Shown here: positions 1 to 6,749 of the stretch, piece by piece
Layout of the letters: each line of letters opens with the position of its first letter
Numbering within the stretch: position 1 is the stretch's first letter
From: Sphingopyxis lindanitolerans
GTDB lineage: Bacteria > Pseudomonadota > Alphaproteobacteria > Sphingomonadales > Sphingomonadaceae
Length of the DNA stretch: 42,040 nucleotides
Direction of reading: 5' to 3'
NCBI RefSeq assembly: GCF_002993885.1
Contig: NZ_PHFW01000005.1
Coordinates: forward strand, 1-42,040
Notes under the pieces: model-generated
What the model saw: the letters and a program-made list of their open reading frames with translations, nothing else
The model's database searches: none
Told to the model about the DNA's origin: nothing
Translations under genes and position numbers: made by a program

Positions 1-125
1 AATACCAGCGCACCGCCCACAGGATCACATCACCCTGGAAATGGCGCCACTTGAAATCCGTCATCGTTCCGTCCGTCCAATCTCCGCCAAGCATGCTCAA
101 GCTTCACGATTTTTGCAACAGAGCC
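1..125 (-). mobile_element. IS6100: IS6100, partial (runs off the left edge)
   Basis: These 125 bases are the reverse complement of the first 125 bases of the complete IS6100 at 22252-23131, including the terminal inverted repeat GGCTCTGTTGCAAA, which here ends at 125. Positions 64-1 encode the first residues of the transposase (MTDFKWRHF...), read on the minus strand. IS6100 is an IS6-family element that moves by replicative transposition. The outer part lies beyond the window, so completeness and target duplication cannot be judged. The element abuts and has removed the start of the recombinase gene at 126-669. Confidence 0.95.
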
Positions 126-669
126 GGTCGATCTGCAACGCGATGCGCTCACGGCCGCTGGTGTCGATCAACGGCACCTCTACTCCGACAAGGCTTCCGG
201 TGCGCGCGACGATCGCGCCGGCCTGAAAGCCTGCCTCGACTACATGAACGCCGGCGACACGCTGGTTGTCTGGAAGCTCGATCGGCTCGGCCGCTCGCTG
301 CCGCACCTGCTGGCGATCGTCACCGACCTCAAGGAACGCGGCATCGCCTTCCGGTCGCTGACCGAACAGATGGATACCACCACGCCGCATGGCGAGTTGC
401 TGTTCTCGCTGTTCGGCGCGCTCGCCCAATACGAGCGAGCGTTGACGCGGGAGCGGATCATGGCGGGCCTGGCCGCCGCAAAGCGGCGGGGCCGACAAGG
501 TGGACGACCGCCGACGATCGCCGCGGAAAAGATGCAGTTGATAGTTGCCGCTCTGTCCAATGGGGCCAGCAAAGCGTCGGTTTCTCGCACGTTCAGCGTG
601 CCGCGATCAACATTGACGGACACGTTGGAGCGGATCGGGTGGTCAGCGCCGGTCAAGGATACGCCTTGA
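126..669 (+). pseudogene. Serine recombinase (Tn3-type resolvase), 5' end removed by IS6100
   Basis: The open frame starts inside the IS6100 end and reads VDLQRDALTAAGV, then KASGARDDR, GDTLVVWKLDRLGRS, and LFGALAQYERALTRERIMAG, followed by a C-terminal helix-turn-helix segment (RRGRQGGRPPTI). These are hallmark blocks of the resolvase/invertase family. The N-terminal 15 or so residues that carry the catalytic serine (family pattern YxRVSTxxQ) are missing. The protein is therefore almost certainly inactive. It resembles the intact resolvase at 11095-11691 in organisation but is a separate gene, probably left from an older Tn3-like transposon. Confidence 0.88.
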
Positions 670-694
670 ATAACGACAAAAATATAATTATATT
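666..694 (+). promoter_or_regulatory. Candidate brnT promoter with overlapping 14-bp palindromic operator
   Basis: TTGAAT (666-671), a 17-base spacer and TATATT (689-694) fit a sigma-70 promoter. The -10 region lies within the perfect palindrome AATATAATTATATT (681-694), an AT island in GC-rich DNA. BrnA antitoxins are known to bind and repress their own promoter, so this palindrome is the natural candidate operator. Transcription would start near 700, almost on top of the brnT start codon, so the message may be leaderless or nearly so. Confidence 0.55.
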
Positions 695-709
695 CCCGTC
701 ATGTTATCC

Positions 710-1009
710 ATGCGCTTTTCCTGGCACCCAGCCAAAGCCGAGAGCAATCTGAGAAAGCATGGCATCAGTTTCGAGACGGCCGCCAGCGCCTTCGCAGACC
801 CCTTTGCGCTTAGCGTGCATGATCGGATCGAAGGCGGCGAGCAACGATGGCAGACCTTGGGCCTGGTCGAAGGACATTTACTCCTGCTGGTGGCCCACAC
901 CGTCGCTGAGGATGACGACGACGGCGAATATGTGGAGATCATCCATATCATTTCGGCCCGAAAAGCCGATCGAAAGGAAAGACGACGTTATGAAGAAGAA
1001 AGACGCTGA
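710..1009 (+). CDS. brnT: BrnT-family ribonuclease toxin
   Basis: About 100 residues, starting MRFSWHPAKAESNLRKHGISF, then EAAS-like and AFADP segments and ending with HIISARKADRKERRRYEEE. This order (WxxxKxxxNxxKHGIxF near the start, IISARxAxxxERxxY near the end) is the BrnT signature. BrnT is a RelE-like RNase that blocks translation and is neutralised by BrnA. The ATG at 701 is an alternative in-frame start three residues upstream; 710 gives the conserved N-terminus. The gene overlaps brnA by 20 bases, the usual toxin-first order for this family. No damage is visible, so the pair is probably functional and helps maintain the plasmid. Confidence 0.88.
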   Translation: MRFSWHPAKAESNLRKHGISFETAASAFADPFALSVHDRIEGGEQRWQTLGLVEGHLLLLVAHTVAEDDDDGEYVEIIHIISARKADRKERRRYEEERR

Positions 1010-1322
1010 TACCGTCCGCTTCCAGCTCGATCCGGGCAATCTGCCCCCCTTGACCGAGGCACAGAAGGCCGAGCTGGATGCCCTGCAGGCGATGCCGGAT
1101 AGCGGTATCGACTATAGTGATGCCCCGACGCTGACAGAGGATTTCTGGAAGACCGCCGAGCGTGGACGGTTCTATAAGCCGATCAAGCAGCAGGTAACGG
1201 CGCGGCTCGACGCCGATGTGCTTGCTTGGCTCAAATCCCAGGGCAAGGGCTATCAGGCTCGCATGAACGCAATCCTTCGGCGCGAGATGTTGGCGGCTGC
1301 GAAGGAGCGCCGACACGCTTGA
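990..1322 (+). CDS. brnA: BrnA-family antitoxin
   Basis: 110 residues beginning MKKKDADTVRF. The C-terminal part contains the family's DEDF-like segment (TEDFWKTAERGRFYKP) followed by KQQVTARLDADVLAWLKSQGKGYQARMNAILRR, a ribbon-helix-helix DNA-binding fold. In this family the N-terminal part wraps the toxin and the RHH part binds the operator. The start at 990 lies inside the end of brnT, implying translational coupling. A downstream GC hairpin (1354-1372) may end the transcript. Confidence 0.88.
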   Translation: MKKKDADTVRFQLDPGNLPPLTEAQKAELDALQAMPDSGIDYSDAPTLTEDFWKTAERGRFYKPIKQQVTARLDADVLAWLKSQGKGYQARMNAILRREMLAAAKERRHA

Positions 1323-1353
1323 CGTGCAGGCCGCAGATGGATGCCGCTTTCAC

Positions 1354-1372
1354 GGCCGGGAGTAACCCGGCC
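1354..1372 (+). terminator. GC hairpin downstream of brnA, possible terminator
   Basis: GGCCGGG (1354-1360), loop AGTAA, CCCGGCC (1366-1372): a perfect 7-bp stem 32 bases after the brnA stop. There is no following T-run, so it is at best a weak intrinsic terminator or an mRNA-stabilising hairpin. Confidence 0.35.
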
Positions 1373-1408
1373 CGGCGTAGGCGCGCGAAGCCGCCAGAGT
1401 TGCGGCAA

Positions 1409-1519
1409 TCATGTGTTTTTCGCTATGCTCTTTCTTCTAAAATAGCGACCGGTGAAAAATCCGATCCACGCAATTGCTGGAACAAGCCAAGGCCAAAAGG
1501 AAGATAAGAGTAGAATCAT
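1409..1519 (-). CDS. Small predicted membrane peptide (36 aa)
   Basis: Begins MILLLSSFWPWLVPAIAW and continues with one hydrophobic segment followed by a basic tail (GRYFRRKSIAKNT). Its ATG overlaps the TGA of the upstream small frame at 1516-1671 as ATGA, which suggests coupled translation. I recognise no family. It lies in an AT-rich island between brnTA and an IS5 remnant, so it may be a chance frame or the tail of a gene cut by the insertion. Confidence 0.25.
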   Translation of the reverse strand: MILLLSSFWPWLVPAIAWIGFFTGRYFRRKSIAKNT

Positions 1520-1671
1520 GTCGCCCCAGCGGCTCCGAGCAATAGCGTTAATGCAGTCGATCCCAATGTTATCGGAGTAGCGACAAATATTCCGAATTTT
1601 TGGTTTGCAAATGATACGAGCGAACAGACCAGTAAGATCACGAATATATCTGGCCAAAATTCACCCAACAT
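1516..1671 (-). CDS. Small predicted membrane protein (51 aa), possibly a gene remnant
   Basis: Starts MLGEFWPDIFVILLVCSLV and is largely hydrophobic, with two possible membrane segments ending TALTLLLGAAGAT. The reading frame stays open upstream of this ATG (to about 1760), so it could be the 3' end of a longer membrane-protein gene interrupted by the IS5-like element at 1768. It ends in an ATGA overlap with the next small frame. No function can be assigned. Confidence 0.25.
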   Translation of the reverse strand: MLGEFWPDIFVILLVCSLVSFANQKFGIFVATPITLGSTALTLLLGAAGAT

Positions 1672-1767
1672 ACGTATCACGTTGTCTTTCTCCACGAACA
1701 GCCATCTACATGCGGCGCACTGCAACCCTAAGTCCAAGAAATCCGTCAAGTAACGAAATTTTGTTAA

Positions 1768-2482
1768 GAGTCTGTCTTGAATCTCATGGGTAACGAGCGA
1801 TGCGTCGGATGAGGACGATGGCAGCGGCGGCATAGAGGAGCGCGGTTGCGGATTTGATGGTCCGCTCGAAGTCTTTGGCCAGACGGCGATTGCGGTTGAT
1901 CCATGCGAAGGTGCGTTCGACGATCCATCGTCTGGGATGGACGACGAAGCCGGTCTGATCGGCGAATTTGCGGACGATTTCGATCGTAATGGAGGTGGCG
2001 TCCCGGACGCGATCGCTGTTGTAGGCGCTGTCGGCATAGGCGCGCGCGACGAAGGGATGCCGCTGGTGAGACTGCTGGAGCAAGGGCACCGCGCCATCGC
2101 GGTCCTGCACATCGGCAGGATGGACCAGTATGATAAGGGCGCGACCATCGGTATCGACCATTGCATGGCGTTTGCGTCCCATGGTCTTCTTGCCTGCGTC
2201 GTAACCACGAGGTCCGCCTGCTTCGGTGGTCTTCACGCTCTGGCTGTCGATGACTGCCGCGGATGGTGCTGGTTCTCGCCCTGTCCGGATGCGATCGATC
2301 CGAACGAGATGATGATTGAGGCTTTCGAATACCCCATCGTCGCGCAAGGTGCAGAACCACTGGTATACCGTGCGCCATGGCGGAAAACTGTCGGGCAAAA
2401 GCCGCCAGGGACATCCTGCCCGTAGCAGATAGAAAATGGCTTCGACGATTTCGCGCATCGGCCAGCATCGCCGTCGTCCGCG
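1768..2482 (-). mobile_element. IS5-family (IS427-like) insertion sequence remnant
   Basis: The left boundary is inferred from GAGTCTGTCTTGAATC at 1768-1783, which looks like an IS427-group terminal repeat and directly precedes the transposase stop codon. The right side is lost: similarity to IS5 transposases fades near 2482, where the sequence switches to a Tn3-like fragment. The second terminal repeat is absent. Confidence 0.7.
1784..2482 (-). pseudogene. IS5-family transposase, N-terminus lost
   Basis: The frame from the ATG at 2458 gives 224 residues: MREIVEAIFYLLRAG, PWRLLPDSFPPWRTVYQWF, AAVIDSQSVKTTEAGG, GYDAGKKTMGRKRH, and the C-terminal IVERTFAWINRNRRLAKD. These contain the first catalytic Asp (IDSQ) and the Glu of the DDE triad (VERTFAW). 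Upstream of the ATG the same frame still reads RGRRRCWP, matching the normal RGRPRRWPM context of the family, but it meets a stop at 2492. The roughly 40 N-terminal residues expected are therefore gone, and the element is probably dead. Confidence 0.8.
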
Positions 2483-2483
2483 C

Positions 2484-2625
2484 TGGCTGGCTCAGGGTCT
2501 GGACGATTTGCTAGCCCGACGACCGGGGCAGGCCGCGACATGGCTATCCTGGCTGCGCAATGCGCCACAATCGCCGGCAGAGCGCAACATCCTGCGCCTG
2601 ATCGGACGGCTCGCCTATCCGGCAC
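2484..2625 (+). pseudogene. Fragment resembling a Tn3-family transposase
   Basis: The plus-strand frame reads LDDLLARRPGQAATWLSWLR, then APQSPAERNILRLIGRLAYPARS. The pattern WLxxxxxSPAxRNILxLIxRL recalls the N-terminal half of Tn3-family TnpA proteins. The piece is bounded by the IS5 remnant on the left and an IS110 remnant on the right, with no start or stop of its own. Family assignment rests on this short stretch only. Confidence 0.4.
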
Positions 2626-2878
2626 GAAGCAACATACAGCGTGGGTCTGGATGTCAGCCAGCGCAGCACGAGCATCTGTGTTCTCGATCCCGACGGCAAG
2701 ACCGTGGTGGAAGGGCAGGCGAAGACTAACCCGTTCGAGATCGGCCGCTATTTGCAGAAGCGCCTGGAAGGGCCGCTGAAGCTCGGTATGGATCGCATTC
2801 TGGCTCTACCATGGGCTGCGCAGGAGCGGCGTCTGGTTGAGAAGCGTCTTGAGGCGCAGGGGCGGTTAACCTGCACCG
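2626..2878 (+). pseudogene. IS110-family transposase, degenerate 5' fragment
   Basis: The frame reads ATYSVGLDVSQRSTSICVLD, then GKTVVEGQAKTNPFEIGRYL. GLDVxxxxxSICVLDxxGK is the N-terminal RuvC-like start of IS110/IS1111 transposases, with the first catalytic Asp in GLDV. Farther on, the expected GMESG-SxxPWL block is only recovered by changing frame near 2790, so the copy carries at least one frameshift. It then stops at the end of the neighbouring EthD gene at 2879. Confidence 0.65.
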
Positions 2879-3565
2879 TCAGACGTAGCGCTCACTTATC
2901 GAGAAGATCGTTTGTGCCTTTGGCGCTCGGCTAAACAGCGCATGGAAAGCGTCACCTGCTGCAGCTATGCCCTGTTCTGCCAATGTCCGCGTCGGCCAAT
3001 AAAGTTCGCGCACACCGATCACCGAGGGGCCGGGGAGGACGAGCTTTTCGATCGGATGGCACCGGGTATGGCGAAATGCGCCAAGACGCTCGCCAAGTGC
3101 GAAATCGTCGTCTCCGGCCCAGGCCGTGCCGCCTTCCTCGAACACCACCTGGGTAAGCTTGGCGAAGTTCGGTCGTCGGTCGATCGACCAGTTATAGGCC
3201 GCCTCGTCACCGCGCAGCGCTTCGGCGCGGCTTTTGAGAACCTCTTCGCGTGCGAAAACGGCAAAGAAGTTGTCCATGTCGACGAAATTCGGCTCATCTT
3301 TCAGCGCATAGGCCACATAATCAGGATCGGTCACGAAGGCGGCAGCGTCCGCTTCGCTGTCGAACCAGACTTCGGCGATGCCTTCGTAGCGGTTCTGATC
3401 GGCATCGAGGAAATCGACGTCGACCTGATGGCTCTGGACATAGCGCTTGATAATCCGGATGCCTTGTCCCAGCGAGCCGTGGGGATAGCGCCAGTGATCG
3501 TGAAACGCCTGAGGCGTCATTCCCACTCTCCGTGCGAAGACCGCCATCATTCGTATTGCGCTCAT
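2879..3565 (-). CDS. EthD-domain protein, last gene of the linC operon
   Basis: 228 residues. The N-terminal half starts MSAIRMMAVFARRVGMTPQAF and has HDHWRYPHGSL, the HWxxxHG signature of EthD-type dimeric alpha/beta barrel domains. A second, divergent ferredoxin-like half follows (GERLGAFRHTR...GVRELYWPT). EthD-like proteins accompany oxygenases and P450s in catabolic clusters, but their chemistry is mostly unknown; some related barrels act as small-molecule isomerases or monooxygenases. It is a clear paralogue of the protein at 6042-6728 and lies 27 bases behind the SDR gene, the same order as the linC pair. Its stop codon falls exactly at the junction with the IS110 remnant, but the C-terminus aligns with its paralogue, so the gene looks complete. 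Confidence 0.8.
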   Translation of the reverse strand: MSAIRMMAVFARRVGMTPQAFHDHWRYPHGSLGQGIRIIKRYVQSHQVDVDFLDADQNRYEGIAEVWFDSEADAAAFVTDPDYVAYALKDEPNFVDMDNFFAVFAREEVLKSRAEALRGDEAAYNWSIDRRPNFAKLTQVVFEEGGTAWAGDDDFALGERLGAFRHTRCHPIEKLVLPGPSVIGVRELYWPTRTLAEQGIAAAGDAFHALFSRAPKAQTIFSISERYV

Positions 3566-3592
3566 AGTCCGGTTCCCAACGGTTCTGGCAGT

Positions 3593-4354
3593 TCAGATTG
3601 CGGTGTAGCCGCCATCGGCAGCAATGGCGGCGCCGGTGACGAACGAAGAGGCATCCGACAGCAACCAGGCTGCCGTTTCGCCGATCTCCGCCGGTTCGCC
3701 ATATCGACCGATCGGGTGGGCGGTTTTCAGGAATTCCGCGTGCGAAGGCTCGTTCTCGATCACCGACATCAGCATCGGAGTGCGGATAGCGCCCGGTAGA
3801 ACTGCGTTCACGCGGATTCCCTGTTGCCCGTAATCGACGGCAGCGATCCGCGTCAGCCCGATAACGGCATGTTTGGCTGCGATGTACTCGCCATGTGCGG
3901 GGATCGCGACGGTGCCGCCAACCGACGCCGTGTTCACGATCGAACCGCCGCTCCCCGCTTTCAGCATCGCTGCGATCTGATGTTTCATGCAATGAAAAAC
4001 GCCGAGCACGTTGATATCCAGGGATCGTTGGAAATCGGCGCTCGTCAGTTGATGAAGCGGCACGTTGACCGGCGGCAGCCCCGCATTGTTGAATGCGCCA
4101 TCAAGGCGACCGAATTCGGTGATGGCGAGTTCCACGGTCGACCACGCGTTGTCCTCGATACTGACGTCGCAATGGCTGTAGACGGCGTTGCCACCTTCCG
4201 CGCGTATCAGTCTGACCGTTTCCTCGGCTGCGGCTTCGACGATATCGGCGACAACCACATTCGCGCCCCGACGGGCAAGAATAAGGGCGGCAGCGCGGCC
4301 GATACTGCCGCCTGCGCCCGTCACGATATAGCTGCGTTGCTCCAATCCGGACAT
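3593..4354 (-). CDS. Short-chain dehydrogenase, LinC paralogue
   Basis: About 253 residues from MSGLEQRSYIVTGAGGSIG; an ATG four codons upstream (4366) is an alternative. It has the Rossmann TGAGGSIG motif, the NNAG segment (AFNNAGL), the catalytic SVGG serine region and YIAAK (Tyr and Lys). Long blocks match LinC at 6750-7502: GSIVNTAS, HGEYxxAKHAVxGLTR, GIRVNAxxPGAxRTPML, AWLLSDASSFVTG and the C-terminus AADGGxTAI. It is therefore a recent-to-moderate duplicate. The likely reaction is NAD-dependent oxidation of a cyclic diol or alcohol made by the neighbouring Rieske oxygenase; the substrate is not known. Confidence 0.82.
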   Translation of the reverse strand: MSGLEQRSYIVTGAGGSIGRAAALILARRGANVVVADIVEAAAEETVRLIRAEGGNAVYSHCDVSIEDNAWSTVELAITEFGRLDGAFNNAGLPPVNVPLHQLTSADFQRSLDINVLGVFHCMKHQIAAMLKAGSGGSIVNTASVGGTVAIPAHGEYIAAKHAVIGLTRIAAVDYGQQGIRVNAVLPGAIRTPMLMSVIENEPSHAEFLKTAHPIGRYGEPAEIGETAAWLLSDASSFVTGAAIAADGGYTAI

Positions 4355-4400
4355 TGAGGACCCCATTTTTGACTGACGGGCAAGTGAAGGGCGCTGCCTG

Positions 4401-5666
4401 TCAGATGCCCAGCGCTTCGCGCACGGTCCTGGCGTTCACCCAGCGATCGACGTGGTGAAGGTTGTGGCGGATCTGTACTTCGCCATCCTGCAACTGCATC
4501 GTATCGTATGCGCCGGCCTCGATGCCGCGCTGGGTGCGTTCGGTGTTCGTCACGTCCTCCAGCAGGATTTCCGCGATGCGCGTGATATAGAGTTCCTGTT
4601 GCAGCTTTTCCCGCCCGGTCAGTGGCTTGGGTACATGAAACTCGGCTTCCCACCGCGTGCGATTGACGCTGATCGGCCAGAACCTGTGCGACCAGAAACC
4701 GCCGGGCGAAAGGTTTATGTGCAGCGTGGGAAAAGCGACGGCGATGTCCAGCGCCCAGTGTTTCGATTGCTTGGGATTGATCGCGGGATGATCGAGATAC
4801 TCGGTCATCCCCGCCGTTTCCGCGGCACCCAGCACGTTGCCGGTATCGCGGTTCGCATAGGCCATCTTTTCGACCATCGCATCTTCGGGCGGAGCGTAGT
4901 CCGGATTGCCGAAAGTGGAAAACTGGCGGTGTGGTCCCCAGAAGCGTGCATCGAGCGGGCGGGAATGCGGATTGACCGCGCTGGCGAAAGTCTTGCCGAT
5001 CGTCGCCGGGTGGATCGAAGGGATATGGTAGGTTTCCGAAAAGGCATCGGCCAGCACTTTCCAGTTCGCATCGAGATGCGCCTCGAAATAGAGTGACGTA
5101 TCCGTATTTTCCCAAGAAACCCCGGCAAACCGCGTTCCGAAGTCTCCAAGGAATTCCTGCAGGCTGACTTCGGGCTGCTTCTGGTGGTTGAGGAATATCC
5201 AGCCTTCCCACACATCGGTGGCGATCGGCACGAGGCCGCATTTCTTCTTGTCGAGATCGAAGAAGTTCGCCTCGTCTGGCACGCCCATCAGGCTGCCGTC
5301 GTTGCGGTAGACCCAGTTGTGGTAATTGCAGGAGAAGCGCGAGGCGCGGCCGCGCTCGGTCAACACCACCTGATTGCCGCGATGGGCGCAGACATTGTAG
5401 AACGCCTGAATTCTGTCATCGCTGCCGCGCGTCACCACGATCGGCGCGTTCCAGATCTCGATGGTCTTGGTGAAGAAGCTGCCCTTTTCGGGAAGCTGTT
5501 CCACCCGGCCCACGGTCAGCCAGGCGCGCTTGAACAGATTTTCGCGTTCTCGCTCGAAATAGGCGGGTGAACGATAAGGCTCGCAGGAGACTGGACCGGT
5601 GCCCAGTCCGGCGGTTTGCGTCAGATCGCTGGTGCAGATGCTGGCAAGCTCGGTCATCTCGTTCAT
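4401..5666 (-). CDS. Rieske non-heme iron oxygenase, alpha (catalytic) subunit
   Basis: 421 residues. The Rieske [2Fe-2S] ligands are C93 and H95 (CAHRG) with C113 and H116 (CNYH). The mononuclear iron site is SETYHIPSIHP, giving H214 and H219, with D371 (LLEDV) as the third ligand. The length and layout fit the alpha subunit of aromatic-ring-hydroxylating or demethylating oxygenases. No beta subunit, ferredoxin or reductase is nearby, so electrons must come from elsewhere, as is common in sphingomonads. A strong ribosome site (AAGGAG, 8 bases from the ATG) fixes the start. It lies between an unknown 120-residue gene and the LinC-like SDR in one operon, suggesting a dihydroxylation-plus-dehydrogenation sequence on an unidentified aromatic. 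Confidence 0.88.
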   Translation of the reverse strand: MNEMTELASICTSDLTQTAGLGTGPVSCEPYRSPAYFERERENLFKRAWLTVGRVEQLPEKGSFFTKTIEIWNAPIVVTRGSDDRIQAFYNVCAHRGNQVVLTERGRASRFSCNYHNWVYRNDGSLMGVPDEANFFDLDKKKCGLVPIATDVWEGWIFLNHQKQPEVSLQEFLGDFGTRFAGVSWENTDTSLYFEAHLDANWKVLADAFSETYHIPSIHPATIGKTFASAVNPHSRPLDARFWGPHRQFSTFGNPDYAPPEDAMVEKMAYANRDTGNVLGAAETAGMTEYLDHPAINPKQSKHWALDIAVAFPTLHINLSPGGFWSHRFWPISVNRTRWEAEFHVPKPLTGREKLQQELYITRIAEILLEDVTNTERTQRGIEAGAYDTMQLQDGEVQIRHNLHHVDRWVNARTVREALGI

Positions 5667-5679
5667 GCGACGAACTCCT

Positions 5680-6042
5680 TTACAGCGTTGGCTCTGCCGT
5701 CCGCAGGATGCGGACCTGGTGCGGATAGGGCGAATTGTGCGCGCGCGGCTGCTTGTGCAATTCTACGGACATCGCCGCGTGAGCCAGCGCCAGCTGTAGC
5801 CTGAACAGGCGCAGCGTCGGCGCCGGCATCGCGTCGAGCGGAAAGGTCTCGACATGGTCGAGGATGGCTTCCGAACGGGAGAGCAGCACATCGTAGAAGC
5901 GGGTTATCTCCGCCATAGTCGCGCGCGCCCGGATATCCCATCGTTCCTGCGCCGTCTCGCCGATCCAGTGCGGCACGAATTCGAGAAGATCCTCGAAGCC
6001 GGGGGGCAGCACGGGCTCCTCGTCGAGCGCGGGGGCCGGCAT
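5680..6042 (-). CDS. Unknown 120-aa protein of the Rieske/EthD operon
   Basis: Starts MPAPALDEEPVLPPGFEDLL and appears mostly helical, with no membrane segment, signal peptide or metal motif. I recognise no family. Its ATG overlaps the stop of the preceding EthD gene by one base (TGATG), and the Rieske gene follows 13 bases later. It is thus translationally coupled and likely to be a small partner of the oxygenase or EthD protein. A divergent small (beta-like) subunit is possible, but nothing in the sequence proves it. Confidence 0.65.
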   Translation of the reverse strand: MPAPALDEEPVLPPGFEDLLEFVPHWIGETAQERWDIRARATMAEITRFYDVLLSRSEAILDHVETFPLDAMPAPTLRLFRLQLALAHAAMSVELHKQPRAHNSPYPHQVRILRTAEPTL

Positions 6043-6728
6043 CAGATCACCCGCTCGGCCGATGCCAGCATCGTGTAATGCTGGCCGGCCTGTGCCAGGA
6101 GCGCATCGAACGCCGCGCGATCACCCGCCACGCCGCGTTCGAAATCGGATAGCGTCGGCCACCACAGTTCGCGCGCGCCGATGAACGGCGAGGTGCCCTT
6201 GTGCACCGCGTCTATCGCGAACGAGCGGACATGCCGAAACGCGCCGATGCGATCGCCCAGCGCCTTGTCCTGATCGCCTGCCCAGGCCGGATTGCCATCC
6301 GCCTTGACCAGTTGCAGGATCTTGACGCTTACCGACCATTCGGTGGGCGACCACTGCACGGCCGCATCATCGGGATCGTCCACCGCCGGTCGCGAGCGGA
6401 TAATGTCCTCCTCGAAGAAGGTGAACTTCAGTCCGTCCATGTCGACGAACAGCGGTTCGTCGGGGATGTTGTATTTGCGATGCGCGGGATCTTTGCCCAT
6501 GTTGAGCGCATCGTCGAGACTGTCATACCACAGCTCGGTAATGCCGTCGTAGGCCAGCTGTGTATCAGGCAGCAGCGGAGAGACGATCCGGTGCGATTGC
6601 ACATAGCCGCGCAGGCACGCGATCTTCTTGCTGAGTGTGCCGTGCGGATGGCGCCAGTGATCGTGGAACTGCTGTTCCGAAATGTCCTTCCGGCGCGGGA
6701 TCGTCGCGAGTATCTTGATGCTGTGCAT
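6042..6728 (-). CDS. EthD-domain protein next to linC
   Basis: 228 residues starting MHSIKILATIPRRKDISEQQF, with HDHWRHPHGTL as the EthD signature and a second degenerate barrel (GDRIGAFRHVR...GARELWWPT). It is the same length as, and clearly related to, the product of 2879-3565. It sits 21 bases downstream of linC and overlaps the next gene by one base, so it belongs to the same transcript. Function within the pathway is unknown; a role in handling an unstable oxygenase or dehydrogenase product is a guess. Confidence 0.8.
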   Translation of the reverse strand: MHSIKILATIPRRKDISEQQFHDHWRHPHGTLSKKIACLRGYVQSHRIVSPLLPDTQLAYDGITELWYDSLDDALNMGKDPAHRKYNIPDEPLFVDMDGLKFTFFEEDIIRSRPAVDDPDDAAVQWSPTEWSVSVKILQLVKADGNPAWAGDQDKALGDRIGAFRHVRSFAIDAVHKGTSPFIGARELWWPTLSDFERGVAGDRAAFDALLAQAGQHYTMLASAERVI

Positions 6729-6749
6729 GGAGGCTGCTCCGTAAAATGA

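Noticed and set aside
1764..2468. Second minus-strand frame overlapping the IS5 transposase, considered as an OrfA/OrfB frameshift partner
   Set aside because: Its translation is Arg/Ser-rich shadow sequence; all transposase motifs lie in the 1784-2482 frame.
2912..3799. Long plus-strand frame opposite the EthD and SDR genes
   Set aside because: Antisense to two genes with clear domain motifs; no recognisable protein features.
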